Shown piece by piece: positions 9,633 to 18,849 of a stretch of 64,000 bases of DNA. Source of the DNA: Haloprofundus halophilus. Lineage in GTDB: Archaea; Halobacteriota; Halobacteria; Halobacteriales; Haloferacaceae. The notes beneath the pieces are model-generated. The model ran no database searches and was not told where the DNA came from. It worked only from the letters and a program-made list of their open reading frames with translations. The DNA lies in the NCBI RefSeq assembly GCF_003439925.1, contig NZ_QQRR01000001.1, forward strand, positions 1,178,001 through 1,242,000, in the 5' to 3' direction. The position numbers were made by a program, and so were the translations under genes. Each line of letters starts with the position of its first letter. Within the stretch, counting starts at the first letter, position 1.

Positions 9633-10463
9633 CGCTGTTTCGGCGTCCGAGGTTCGCAGATCTGCATCCTTACGGTAGCCGACGATGGTCGGGTCCTTTC
9701 CGGGTCGGTCGACGCGGAGTGTGACCGTCGAGAACCCGAGATTCTGCAGTCGCGTTCGCAACTGCTCGGCGTTGTCGTGGGCTTCGACGTAGACGAATCG
9801 ACAACGGTCAGCCGAGAGGGATTCCGCCAGACCGTCGATGACAGCTGGACCCGTCCCCTGAACGTCGATTTTGACGACCGTCGGTGCAGGTATTTCGCCC
9901 CGTTCGACGAGTCGGTCGCCCGCTACCGTCTCGGTGGAAAACGAACCAATCGGGTCGCTGCTGGGGTAAATTGTGTCGAGCGAGCCGTGCTGTGCCCCCG
10001 CTTCGTCCGTGTCGTACAGGTAAAACGTCGCCGTCTCGATGCGGTCGGAGAGCGGCCGCTGCTGGATTGGAGTTTCGATGCCGTTCGCCGCGAGGTTGAC
10101 GCGCAATCGCTCGACGTTCGGCGGATACGGTTCGAAGGCGACGACAGTGCCGTCCGTCAGCAGGCTGTCGACGAGACAACAGTAGATACCGATGTTCGCG
10201 CCAACGTCGTAGAACACGTCGTCTTCCTCGATGTGCGCGAGCAGATGTCTGAGCACCGCTTCTTCGTCCCAGATGCGGTTTTCGATGTTGTTCCACTCCA
10301 TGAACGTCGCCGGGTAGAAAACGGCGCTCGCGTCGTCGACCGCAAGACGGTACGTCGGCGAGACTCGCAGATACGCGTTCACTGCGGACTGGTACGCCTT
10401 CACGCCGTATGTGTAGACGGGCGTCCCCCACAACAGGTCTGCGAGTGAACCCACGAGCGACAT
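9615..10463 (-). CDS. FkbM family SAM-dependent methyltransferase
   Basis: 282 residues. The SAM-binding motif I is FYDVGANIGIYCC, followed by VVAFEPYPPNVERL (motif II), and an acidic VVKIDVQGTGPAVI strand typical of FkbM enzymes, which methylate hydroxyl groups on sugars and secondary metabolites. The first 80 residues are helical and may lie against the membrane. In this context O-methylation of a glycan sugar is likely. A TATA-like CTGTTTAGT (minus strand, 10486-10494) lies the right distance upstream of the start for a short leader. The 3' end overlaps the convergent gene by 18 bases. Confidence 0.88.
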   Translation of the reverse strand: MSLVGSLADLLWGTPVYTYGVKAYQSAVNAYLRVSPTYRLAVDDASAVFYPATFMEWNNIENRIWDEEAVLRHLLAHIEEDDVFYDVGANIGIYCCLVDSLLTDGTVVAFEPYPPNVERLRVNLAANGIETPIQQRPLSDRIETATFYLYDTDEAGAQHGSLDTIYPSSDPIGSFSTETVAGDRLVERGEIPAPTVVKIDVQGTGPAVIDGLAESLSADRCRFVYVEAHDNAEQLRTRLQNLGFSTVTLRVDRPGKDPTIVGYRKDADLRTSDAETASTAVF

Positions 10464-10693
10464 AGCAATCGGGTCAACATCGACTGACTAAACAGTTCGT
10501 CACGTCTCCGCCAGAAACCGATGGGGGTGACAGATTCTCTCCCGGTTGTACGTCAACAGTCGCAGAGTAGCGCCTGCTATCGGTTACGGTCCATCGAACA
10601 CAATGTCGCGATACCGACTGTCCGGTCTGCGCGAACAGACCTTAATTACCTGTCACATTGTGGCTTCTTACAGCACATGGGGGATTCACCAAG

Positions 10694-11893
10694 ATGACGA
10701 CGACTACTGGACATTGGGATTCTGTTATCGTACCGGCGAACTTCTCGATAAACGCCGTTGCCTGTCTGCGGTCGCTTGCACCAAGAGACGTCCATACCAT
10801 CGTCGTCTCTGAGCACGACGATGTCCCGGCCTTCGCCTCGAAGTACTGTAACGAGAAAGTACTGATGCCGTCGCCGTACGACAACTTTCCGGCCTACAAA
10901 GAATCGCTTCTCGCACTGGCGACTCGACCGGACGTACGGACGGTCGTTCCCACGCGAGAGATGGATGCGTACATCCTCTCGAAGTACCGCGAGGAGTTCG
11001 CAGAACACGTCACCGTCGGGTGGCCGACGTTCGACTCACTTCGCACCGCTCAAGACGGCAAGGAGTTGGCGGAGGTCGCAGAGCGACTCGACATCCCGGT
11101 TCCGAAGACAGAGACGCTCGACGAAGTCACCGACTGGGACCGAAAACTCATCGCCAAACAACGGTACTCGTTGCTCGCGGAGGATTACGTCGACTTCCTC
11201 GAACCGGGGACGTGTGAAGGGAGGATGGACCCGATATACCTCGAATCCGGGTCCGAACCCGACACGGATGCGATAATCGACGAGATGCTCGGCCACGTCC
11301 CCATCACCCAGGAGATCGTCAAGGGCGTGGAGTACTCGTTTCGTGCGCTCTACGACCACGGCGAACCGGTCGCGACGAGTCTTCGACGGCAACTACGCGG
11401 GAAGACGTACGCGGGCGGTATGAGCGTGTTCCGCGAGATGACCCACGACCCCGAGGTGGAGGAACTCGGGGAGCGACTGCTGACACATCTCGACTGGCAC
11501 GGCTTGGCATCGGTGCAGTTCATCAAAGACCACGAGAGCGGCGAGTTTTACTTCCTCGAAATCAACCCCCGAATCTGGGCGTCGGTGCTGCTCGACGTGC
11601 GTGCCGGTGCCGACTATCCGTACAACTACTGGCTCATGACGCAGGGTCGGACGGACGAAATCGATCCGGGGTACGAAGAGGGTGTAGCCACACATCTCCT
11701 CGCTGGAGAACTTCAGTATCTCTGGAGCGTCGTGCGACACAATTACCCAAACGTCGACAAACCGTCGATTCGGACTGCTACCTGGGAAGTCGCGTCGTCG
11801 ATCTACGAACATCCCCACTTCGACTTCGTGAGTTTAGACGACCCGCGGCCGTTCGCACAGGGCATCCTCAACACACTGTCGCGGGGTCGATAA
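10694..11893 (+). CDS. ATP-grasp carboxylate-amine ligase
   Basis: 399 residues from the ATG at 10694; the frame is open further upstream, but the added residues are unconserved. It is an ATP-grasp protein of the predicted ligase group (COG3919-like). An N-terminal Rossmann-like domain with repeated strand-helix units (to about 120) is followed by the ATP-grasp domain, with KQRYSLLAEDY, GVEYSFRALYDHGEPV and the Mg/ATP-binding signature FYFLEINPRIWAS. Such enzymes form an amide between a carboxylate and an amine. Near aglM and FemAB-like genes it may join an amino acid to a uronic acid or similar sugar; that is inference. CTTAATTACC at 10641-10650 is a possible TATA box. Confidence 0.85.
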   Translation: MTTTTGHWDSVIVPANFSINAVACLRSLAPRDVHTIVVSEHDDVPAFASKYCNEKVLMPSPYDNFPAYKESLLALATRPDVRTVVPTREMDAYILSKYREEFAEHVTVGWPTFDSLRTAQDGKELAEVAERLDIPVPKTETLDEVTDWDRKLIAKQRYSLLAEDYVDFLEPGTCEGRMDPIYLESGSEPDTDAIIDEMLGHVPITQEIVKGVEYSFRALYDHGEPVATSLRRQLRGKTYAGGMSVFREMTHDPEVEELGERLLTHLDWHGLASVQFIKDHESGEFYFLEINPRIWASVLLDVRAGADYPYNYWLMTQGRTDEIDPGYEEGVATHLLAGELQYLWSVVRHNYPNVDKPSIRTATWEVASSIYEHPHFDFVSLDDPRPFAQGILNTLSRGR

Positions 11894-12020
11894 CTCGATG
11901 TCGGCGCACAGACGCGCCGTAACCGGAGTCGACGGACGATCGAGTAGCTTCGAGGTATCGAGACTGTATCGAATCCGAACACCCACAGCGTGGACGAGAA
12001 CGGTAACACGGAGCTAACAG

Positions 12021-13454
12021 ATGGATCTCGGTCGCTCATCGTTTAACATGGTCCTCTCGAAGGGCGGCGGCGCCCTCCTGATGTTCGCCGCCGTCACCTT
12101 CTTCGCGCGGAGTCTCGACTCCGCGCAGTTGGGGATCTTCTTCCTCTTTTTCGCCGTGCAAGGGCTCCTCTCGATTCCGGCCGACTTGGGCCTCCGCGGC
12201 GCACTGGAGAAACGTCTCAGCGAAGGACAGAACCCCGAGACGGTACTCGGGTCGGCGGTCGCGTTCAAACTAGTGTTGCTGGCGATAGTGTCGCTCGCGA
12301 TATTCGCGTTCCGACCCTGGTTGAACGATTACCTCGGTGCGGACCTCGCGAACCTTCTCATCGCCACCGTCGTGCTTCGAGAGCTGTCGTTGCTGTACAT
12401 TCACGCGGTTCGTGGCGAACTTCGAGTCGGTGAGACCGCCCCCATCGAGTTCGCTCGACGACTCACGTGGGTCGTCGTAGCGATACTGCTCATCACACAG
12501 GGTTTCGGCATCCGGGGTATCGTCTACGGCCTCATGCTCGGGTCCGTCGTCGCGTTCACGTGGGCGTACGCGAAGTGCACGACCAGTATCGGCAGACCCT
12601 CGATAGCGGAGACGAAGTCGCTTTTTGTCTTCTCGAAGTACGACACTATCAACTCCGTAGGTGCCGAAATCTATCAGTGGATGGACTCGGCGTTCATCGG
12701 GTTCTTCCTCGCTGCGCAGTTCGTCAGCGCGTACGAAATCGCCTGGCAGATAACTCTTCTCGTCATCATGGTGAGCAAATCTATCTCGCTGACGCTGTTC
12801 CCACAGATCAGTCAATGGAACGCCACAGCGTCCATCGACCGTATCGAAGAAACCGTGTCGACAGCCATTAGTTTCGCCGTCTTCGTCTCGATTCCGGCGA
12901 TTATCGGATCGATGCTCTACTCGACCGAGATTCTGCGCTACATCTTCGGTCCCGAGTACACCATCGCCTCGATGGTGCTCGTCATCCTCATGATAGAGAA
13001 ACTGTTCCAGTCGTTCAACGACATCGTCGGCGACTCCGTCCGCGCCATCGACCGTCCGGATCTCGCTGCGAGAGCGACGGTCGTCTCGGTCGGAATCAAC
13101 TTGATTCTCAACCCGGTGCTCATCGTCTCTATCGGATTCGTCGGTGCCGCCATCGCGACGACCGTCTCGTGGATGGTGAACACGGTGCTCCACACGAAGT
13201 ACCTCTCGCAGTACATCACTATCGACATCCCGTACAGACTCGTCGGCTGGTACGCCGTGATGTCGGTCGTTATGGGCGGGATTCTGCTCGGTGTGAAATC
13301 GGTGCTCCCCGTTACCGGCCTCGTACTCCTAATCGCACAGGTCGGACTCGGTACAACCATCTACCTCGTCGCATCGGTCGTCGTCCCGGACGTGCGAAGA
13401 CAGATCGTTCTCCCAGGGTTGCGGGTCATCGGTTCGCAGGTCTATTGGCGCTGA
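12021..13454 (+). CDS. Polysaccharide flippase, Wzx / MVF type
   Basis: 477 residues, about 12-14 membrane helices. The N-terminal segment MDLGRSSFNMVLSKGGGALLMF, with FFARSLDSAQLGIFFLFFAVQ after it, is typical of the oligosaccharide flippase family (MOP superfamily), with the usual early arginine and alternating hydrophobic helices to the end. It would move a lipid-linked oligosaccharide across the membrane. It lies 127 bases after the ATP-grasp gene on the same strand and may share its transcript. A second flippase is at 18850-20334. Confidence 0.88.
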   Translation: MDLGRSSFNMVLSKGGGALLMFAAVTFFARSLDSAQLGIFFLFFAVQGLLSIPADLGLRGALEKRLSEGQNPETVLGSAVAFKLVLLAIVSLAIFAFRPWLNDYLGADLANLLIATVVLRELSLLYIHAVRGELRVGETAPIEFARRLTWVVVAILLITQGFGIRGIVYGLMLGSVVAFTWAYAKCTTSIGRPSIAETKSLFVFSKYDTINSVGAEIYQWMDSAFIGFFLAAQFVSAYEIAWQITLLVIMVSKSISLTLFPQISQWNATASIDRIEETVSTAISFAVFVSIPAIIGSMLYSTEILRYIFGPEYTIASMVLVILMIEKLFQSFNDIVGDSVRAIDRPDLAARATVVSVGINLILNPVLIVSIGFVGAAIATTVSWMVNTVLHTKYLSQYITIDIPYRLVGWYAVMSVVMGGILLGVKSVLPVTGLVLLIAQVGLGTTIYLVASVVVPDVRRQIVLPGLRVIGSQVYWR

Positions 13455-13635
13455 CGTTCCTGGCGCTCGTCTCATCTCTGAGATATGATAGTCAACTGAA
13501 AATGACGTACCGGCGGAAATGAGAGAAATTATATGTGAATCAATCTGGTAAATATCTTGAATTTGGGCTGTCACGTTGTTTCGCCTTTGGTAGCTCGTTT
13601 ACCAGTCCGGAAACCGTCACAGCCGAACTCTACCC

Positions 13636-15984
13636 ATGTCACGAAACATTACACAAACCTCACAGAGGGAGATGCCCGTTGAGTGGAGTCCAAAAGCGAT
13701 AGTGACGCTCATCGCCGGACTGCTCGTCGTGTTCTGGGGGAGCACGCTCGTTTCCACGTCATCGGGGATACTGCTCGGTGTTCGGGTACTCGCCGCGAGC
13801 GCACTGTACCTCTTTCTCCCCGGCGCACTGTTGGTACGGCTTCTCAACCTCCGAATCGGGTCGTTCGGTCCGTTCACTATCCTCTCCGTTGGACTGAGTT
13901 TCACCCTCTTGGCCCTGGTTACCGTCCTCTCCAGCGTCGTGTTCCCGATTTTCGGTGTCGGCGCGCCTCTCGGGTTCGTCCCGCTCGCGCTCACACTCAC
14001 GCTGGTCATCGTGGGCCTCGCAGTTCTCGTCTCCTCGACGGAGACGACGCTCCCTCACCTCCACTACGAGTTGGACGTCTCACCGTGGGTTCTGGCGCTC
14101 GTCGCGTTTCTCCCGGGTGTCGCCGCAGTTGCCGCCATCGTGATGAACCAGTTCGGGTCCAACGTCGGTATGTACGTGTTCGTCGTCGCGACGGCGACCA
14201 TCGTGGGACTCGCTTTCCTTCAGCTCATCCCACAGCAGCTCTATCCGTTCACCATCTTCGCCGTCTCAGTGTCGATGCTCCTACACCGGAACTTGCTGAG
14301 CGAGCACGTCATCGGCGCCGACATACAGAGCATGTTCTACACTGCGACGGTCGTCGGCAACACGCAGATTTGGAGTCCGGCCATCGGTGGGTCGTCGCTC
14401 GCCGTTCCGATGGTGAGCGCCGTTCCTGCCGCAGTGACGGTTCTCACCGGTATCGAACTGACGACGACGTACAAAGTGGTCTACGTCCTCCTGTTCGCGC
14501 TCGCTCCAGTCGGACTGTTCTATCTCACGCGCGAGATTTTCGACACCGACATCGCACTATACGGCAGTCTCCTCTTCACATTCTACCACCTCTCGTTCTA
14601 CTTCACGCCCGACAAGCAGTTGGTCGCCGAACTGTTCGTAGTCGCGCTATTGCTCGTGTACTTCGGGACGTACTTCGAGACGCCCGGAAGCAAACTCGCG
14701 GGCGTACTGTTCACTGTCGGCCTCGTCTACAGTCACTACGGGGTGGCCTACGTGTTCGGTTTCGCGCTTCTGGCCGCAGTCGTCGGTCTGTTCGTGGTAC
14801 AACGTATCGTCGGAGACGTCGAGCATCGGCTCTCGCTTTCGTACCCCGTTCTACTGTTAGTCGGTGCGACAGCGTGGTACGCATACTCGTCGCCGGAACT
14901 CATCGCCACGCTCCAGTCGGTCCCCCTGAGTCTCGCCGACCAAGTGGTGACGCTCCTTCAGACGGGCCTCGTGGAGGGTTCGGGCGGGAGCTACGTCTCC
15001 GAGGGCTCCGGGACGCTCGACGACATGCATCTCGCACTCTACATTCTCCTCACGGTGTTCCTCGGCGTCGGATTAGCGTGGCAGGTACTCACTCAACTGT
15101 ACGAAATCCGCACCGGACAGTCACCCGCGTACGTCGAGTACACCGCGCTGGCGATACCGCTGTTCGTCTTCCTCGGGTCGTCGTACTTCTTCACGCTCAA
15201 TCTCTGGGCCGACAGAGCCTATCAGATGGTGCTAATCGTTCTCGCCCCGTTCATGCCCATCGGCTACCGAATGCTCGCAGAGAAGATGGGTGTGGTAATT
15301 CGTCGTATCACGCCACAGAGCGTCGTTCCAGAAGGAACGAGTTGGGCGGTGCTAGCTGTCCTCCTCGTCGTCCTCTTGGGGTTCAACTCCGGGTTCCTGT
15401 TCGCGGCTATCGGGACCTCCCACAGCGCGACGTTCAACGGCGACGCACACGACTACGTCTTCGAAAACGACGAGCGAGCGGGTGCGGAGTGGCTCATCGC
15501 CAATACGAACGTCTCCGAGACGGACGCGTACCAACCGAGGGATGGGAACAGCGCACGAGAGATACCGATCTTCACCGATACGGTGACTAGCCAGATGCTC
15601 AGGTCGGAACTTCCGGAGAGCTACTACAACACTGAGACGAGACAGTTCAAAAACGAGTGGAGTCCTCAGTTCGAAATCGAGAACATCGATAGAGGGTACG
15701 TGTACATCCGCGAACGGGGCGTCTCCGAGACGAACACCGACGTTCCGACGAGTAGGCTATCGAGCGACAACGAGACCGAGATCACGTCCACACACAACGT
15801 CGTTTACAACAACGGTGCGGCCACCGTCGTCAGCGTCAGACCTGCAGCCTTCGCCGACGGGACGGTAGCACAGAACGAAACCACCGCGAACGGAACGACT
15901 CAACAGCGTCTCGCACTAGCAAACGGCGACAGCGCAGAGGCACCGAAACAGACCGTACACGACGCGTCAGCGTGGGACCGATGA
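13636..15984 (+). CDS. Large multi-membrane protein, DUF2206-like
   Basis: 782 residues. About 14-16 hydrophobic segments occupy residues 15-600, followed by an exported soluble domain of about 180 residues containing Asn-x-Ser/Thr sequons near its end. The layout resembles DUF2206-type proteins and GT-C glycosyltransferases or polymerases of archaeal EPS clusters. The WWDYG motif of oligosaccharyltransferase AglB is absent, so it is not AglB. Polymerase (Wzy-like) or dolichyl-phosphate-sugar-dependent transferase are the main possibilities. The stop overlaps the following GT2 start (ATGA at 15981). The AT-rich stretch near 13525-13565 probably carries the promoter. Confidence 0.75.
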   Translation: MSRNITQTSQREMPVEWSPKAIVTLIAGLLVVFWGSTLVSTSSGILLGVRVLAASALYLFLPGALLVRLLNLRIGSFGPFTILSVGLSFTLLALVTVLSSVVFPIFGVGAPLGFVPLALTLTLVIVGLAVLVSSTETTLPHLHYELDVSPWVLALVAFLPGVAAVAAIVMNQFGSNVGMYVFVVATATIVGLAFLQLIPQQLYPFTIFAVSVSMLLHRNLLSEHVIGADIQSMFYTATVVGNTQIWSPAIGGSSLAVPMVSAVPAAVTVLTGIELTTTYKVVYVLLFALAPVGLFYLTREIFDTDIALYGSLLFTFYHLSFYFTPDKQLVAELFVVALLLVYFGTYFETPGSKLAGVLFTVGLVYSHYGVAYVFGFALLAAVVGLFVVQRIVGDVEHRLSLSYPVLLLVGATAWYAYSSPELIATLQSVPLSLADQVVTLLQTGLVEGSGGSYVSEGSGTLDDMHLALYILLTVFLGVGLAWQVLTQLYEIRTGQSPAYVEYTALAIPLFVFLGSSYFFTLNLWADRAYQMVLIVLAPFMPIGYRMLAEKMGVVIRRITPQSVVPEGTSWAVLAVLLVVLLGFNSGFLFAAIGTSHSATFNGDAHDYVFENDERAGAEWLIANTNVSETDAYQPRDGNSAREIPIFTDTVTSQMLRSELPESYYNTETRQFKNEWSPQFEIENIDRGYVYIRERGVSETNTDVPTSRLSSDNETEITSTHNVVYNNGAATVVSVRPAAFADGTVAQNETTANGTTQQRLALANGDSAEAPKQTVHDASAWDR

Positions 15985-17003
15985 GGGGAACGAACGACAC
16001 ACCGGAAGTGGAGAGCAACGGGGCCGACACACCGCTCGTCTCCTACATCATCGCGACGTACAACCGCGTCGACGACCTCGTCGAGGCCGTCGAATCCGCG
16101 CTCGACCAGCAGTACCGGCCGATAGAAGTGATCGTCGTCAGCAACTCGACCGACCGGATCCGCGAGGACGAACTGTTCGGCGACGGTGGTCGGTTCGACC
16201 GAGACGAAGTGCAGTACTACCACTTCGCCGAACGGATGGGTGCGCCCGGTGCGAAGAACGCCGCCATCGAGCGAGCGTCTGGCGACATCGTCGTACAGAT
16301 GGACGACGATGCGGTCTTGGCCGACGACACCGCGACGGACGAAGTCATCAGGCTGTTCGAGACGTACGACAACGCCGGAATCTTGGCGTTTCAATCGTTG
16401 GACTACTACACCGGCGAGATAAAGATCGACGAGACGCCCGACCCGCCCGAGTTCCACATCGAGCCAGACGAACAGTTCTGGACGACGAGTTTCATCGGGA
16501 TGGGGACGGCGTTCCGACGAGAGGTGTTCGAACAGGCAGGGCTGTACCCCGACAACTTCGTCTACGGCTTCGAGGAGATGGACCTCTCGATACGCGCCCT
16601 CGACGCGGGGTACGACATCCTCTACACGCCCTCAGTCGCCGTGTACCACAAGAAGACACCCGAGGGGCGACTCTCCGACAAGGAGACCAAAGAGCGCCTG
16701 GTCGAGAACAGAATCAACATCGCCGTTCGGAACCTCCCGTGGCGATACGTGCTGTTTACTAGTGTGATCTACTCGGTCTACGTCGTCCTACTCACGAGAA
16801 GTTTCTCTTCGCTCACGAACGTCTTTCGCCGCCTGTACAAGAAACGTGACCGCCTGTATGCTGAGCGGGACGTCGTCGACTCCGAGACGATAAAGCGCAT
16901 CAAATCGAGTCAGACGATGCTGTTCCTCTGGTGGTACGGCCCGCATCCGAAGCGCATCCTCGGACGGGACGGGAATCTCAGTCGTCTGAAGTGGGAAGTG
17001 TGA
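15981..17003 (+). CDS. Glycosyltransferase, family 2
   Basis: 340 residues from the ATG at 15981, chosen because it overlaps the previous stop by ATGA; a GTG at 15972 is in frame. The GT-A fold starts LVSYIIATYNRVDDLVEAV. Donor and metal binding is seen in VQMDDDAVL (DDD), and the acceptor-side FVYGFEEMDLSIRALDAG matches the rhamnosyl/galactosyl-transferase-like ED motif. A C-terminal hydrophobic segment (about 248-268) and basic tail suggest peripheral membrane attachment. It probably adds a sugar to the same glycan as its coupled membrane partner. Confidence 0.9.
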   Translation: MRGTNDTPEVESNGADTPLVSYIIATYNRVDDLVEAVESALDQQYRPIEVIVVSNSTDRIREDELFGDGGRFDRDEVQYYHFAERMGAPGAKNAAIERASGDIVVQMDDDAVLADDTATDEVIRLFETYDNAGILAFQSLDYYTGEIKIDETPDPPEFHIEPDEQFWTTSFIGMGTAFRREVFEQAGLYPDNFVYGFEEMDLSIRALDAGYDILYTPSVAVYHKKTPEGRLSDKETKERLVENRINIAVRNLPWRYVLFTSVIYSVYVVLLTRSFSSLTNVFRRLYKKRDRLYAERDVVDSETIKRIKSSQTMLFLWWYGPHPKRILGRDGNLSRLKWEV

Positions 17004-17436
17004 ACCGGCGCGCTTCGGAGTCCTCCCCGAGGCCGTCGAGTCGAAACGGAGAGTCGTAATACGTCGCGAAGACGACCGGACGCCCGAAAAACGCCACCGA
17101 CGAGCGGTAACGTCCTATTGCGCGACCGAGTAACCGCAACGAACCGAGGTGGCTTGGCTACAGAAACATGCACCGAATCCCATATACGACAGGAGAAGCC
17201 GTGAAATCGAGAGAGAGCAGTGTCGAGAACGTCGCCCAGCCAATCGCAGAGCGTCGGAAGTGTCGCTGGAATACCAGTTACCGAATGTGATGTAACAAAA
17301 CCAAAAACAGACCGAAGGATACGAACGTTTCTGTAAAAATAGGGGATTTCCGTGCCAATCTCCAAAGTCCCCGGACTCCTATGTACTCCATAACAAGATA
17401 CGCGCTTGTCATCATCTCCATAGAGGGTCATACCTA
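17004..17436. other. Intergenic upstream region of the GT2 at 17437
   Basis: No supported gene. The stretch from about 17160 is lower in GC than the flanking genes. CATAACAAGATA at 17389-17400 repeats at 1550-1561 before the truncated copy of the downstream gene, so it may be a conserved regulatory or transcribed leader element. Minus-strand frames here have no recognisable features. Confidence 0.5.
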
Positions 17437-18759
17437 ATGGATGGGAGTTATTTCGAAGACGGCTACTCGGGTCTGGGGTCGGTATCGGGAGGGGAAAAGT
17501 ACGCGCTCGGAGTGGTGCTCGACGGGGAGGACGACCACCATCTGCTCCGTCTACTCGGTCGTACCGCACAGCTCGGACATCCGCTACTCGCGGTTCGGCG
17601 GGACGGGACCGTGCTGTACGCCGTCGGGGTCGGCGACGAACCCATGGAGGTACACCAGGAAGTCGACTACGTAGGGGGCGGCGGAGAGACGGCACGTGAG
17701 GTGCTCGTCGAACTCGCGCGGACGTACGGCCTCCGCGGACTCGTCGTTCACGAGGACCCGAGCGCACCGGTCGACCTCGAGGCCAGTTTCGAGGCGCTCG
17801 AAGCCGAAGATACGTTCGTAGTCGAATCACTGTCGCGGCTGACCGAAGCGGCGGAGTCGGACCACGCGCCGGTCGTCGTCGGACTGCCCGCCTACAACGA
17901 AGAGAAGGCCGTCGGTTCCGTCGTCGAGAAGGTGCGTAACTACGCCGACGTGGTCGTCGTCGTCGACGACGGGAGCACGGACCGAACCGCAGAGCGGGCG
18001 TCCGAGGCCGGTGCCGTGGTCGTCAGGCACTCGGAGAACCGCGGCTACGGCGCGGCGCTGCAGACGCTCTTCACCGAGGGAAAACAGCGCAACGCGTCGA
18101 GTCTCGTCGTCATCGACGCGGACGGACAACACGACGCGAGCGACGTGCAGCGGCTCCTACGGCGACAGCGGGAGTGTGAGGCGGACATCGTCATCGGGAG
18201 TCGGTACACCGGTAGCGTGACGAGCGAGATTCCGCTCTACCGGCGCTTCGGTCTCTGGGTCATCAACGTCCTCACGAACCTCGGACTCGGAACGCTCCGC
18301 AAGGAAAACCGCATCGGAGACACGCAGAGCGGTTTTCGCGCGTACGGACCGAGAGCCATCGAGTCGCTGGCCGAAGACGAGACGCTCGGGTCGAACATGC
18401 AGGCCAGCACCGACATCCTGTTTCACGCTCGAAAACGGGGGTACGAGATCGACGAGATCGGGATTCGAATCCGGTACGACCTCGAAGACACCTACACCCA
18501 GAACCCACTTTCGCACGGCTACTCCGTGGTGAAAGGTGTCCTCCGGCTCATCGAGCAGGACCGACCGCTGACGACGCTCGGCGTTCCCGGGTTCGTCAGC
18601 GCGTTCGTCGGACTCACCCTCGGTTACTGGTCGGTGTTCGAGTACGGACAGACCGGCGAGTTCCCGCTGGTGCTCGTCGGGGTGTCGGGTCTCCTGTTGC
18701 TCGTCGGGTTCTTTGCGAGCGTCGTCGCCATCGTCCACCAGTCACTTCGAGACGTTTAA
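17437..18759 (+). CDS. GT2 dolichyl-phosphate-sugar synthase-like, with extra N-terminal domain
   Basis: 440 residues. The first 145 form an unrecognised alpha/beta domain with repeated strands (YALGVVLDG, GLRGLVVHED). It is followed by a GT-A domain beginning VVVGLPAYNEEKAVGS, with VVDDGSTD and DADGQHD metal-binding motifs and the QSGFRAYG signature of dolichol-phosphate glycosyltransferases. Two C-terminal membrane helices (about 375-395 and 405-430) anchor it. It probably makes a dolichyl-phosphate-linked sugar. A broken copy of its N-terminal domain lies at 1596-1850. The start is the ATG at 17437; the truncated copy also starts there. Confidence 0.85.
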   Translation: MDGSYFEDGYSGLGSVSGGEKYALGVVLDGEDDHHLLRLLGRTAQLGHPLLAVRRDGTVLYAVGVGDEPMEVHQEVDYVGGGGETAREVLVELARTYGLRGLVVHEDPSAPVDLEASFEALEAEDTFVVESLSRLTEAAESDHAPVVVGLPAYNEEKAVGSVVEKVRNYADVVVVVDDGSTDRTAERASEAGAVVVRHSENRGYGAALQTLFTEGKQRNASSLVVIDADGQHDASDVQRLLRRQRECEADIVIGSRYTGSVTSEIPLYRRFGLWVINVLTNLGLGTLRKENRIGDTQSGFRAYGPRAIESLAEDETLGSNMQASTDILFHARKRGYEIDEIGIRIRYDLEDTYTQNPLSHGYSVVKGVLRLIEQDRPLTTLGVPGFVSAFVGLTLGYWSVFEYGQTGEFPLVLVGVSGLLLLVGFFASVVAIVHQSLRDV

Positions 18760-18849
18760 CCGAGCTAACACAGCGAAGTCCGGACCGGACGGCACGCGCC
18801 GACAGTCGTCGACGCCGGACGTTCCGGCTCTCCACGCGCTCGCGGGTCG

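Noticed and set aside
13636-15984. Possible AglB-type oligosaccharyltransferase
   Set aside because: The size and number of membrane helices fit, but the WWDYG-type catalytic signature of AglB/STT3 is absent here and in the protein at 36754.
16910-17830. 306-codon minus-strand frame across the gap before the GT2 at 17437
   Set aside because: It overlaps two well-supported glycosyltransferases on the other strand, is Arg/Pro-rich without motifs, and its intergenic part has no coding bias.
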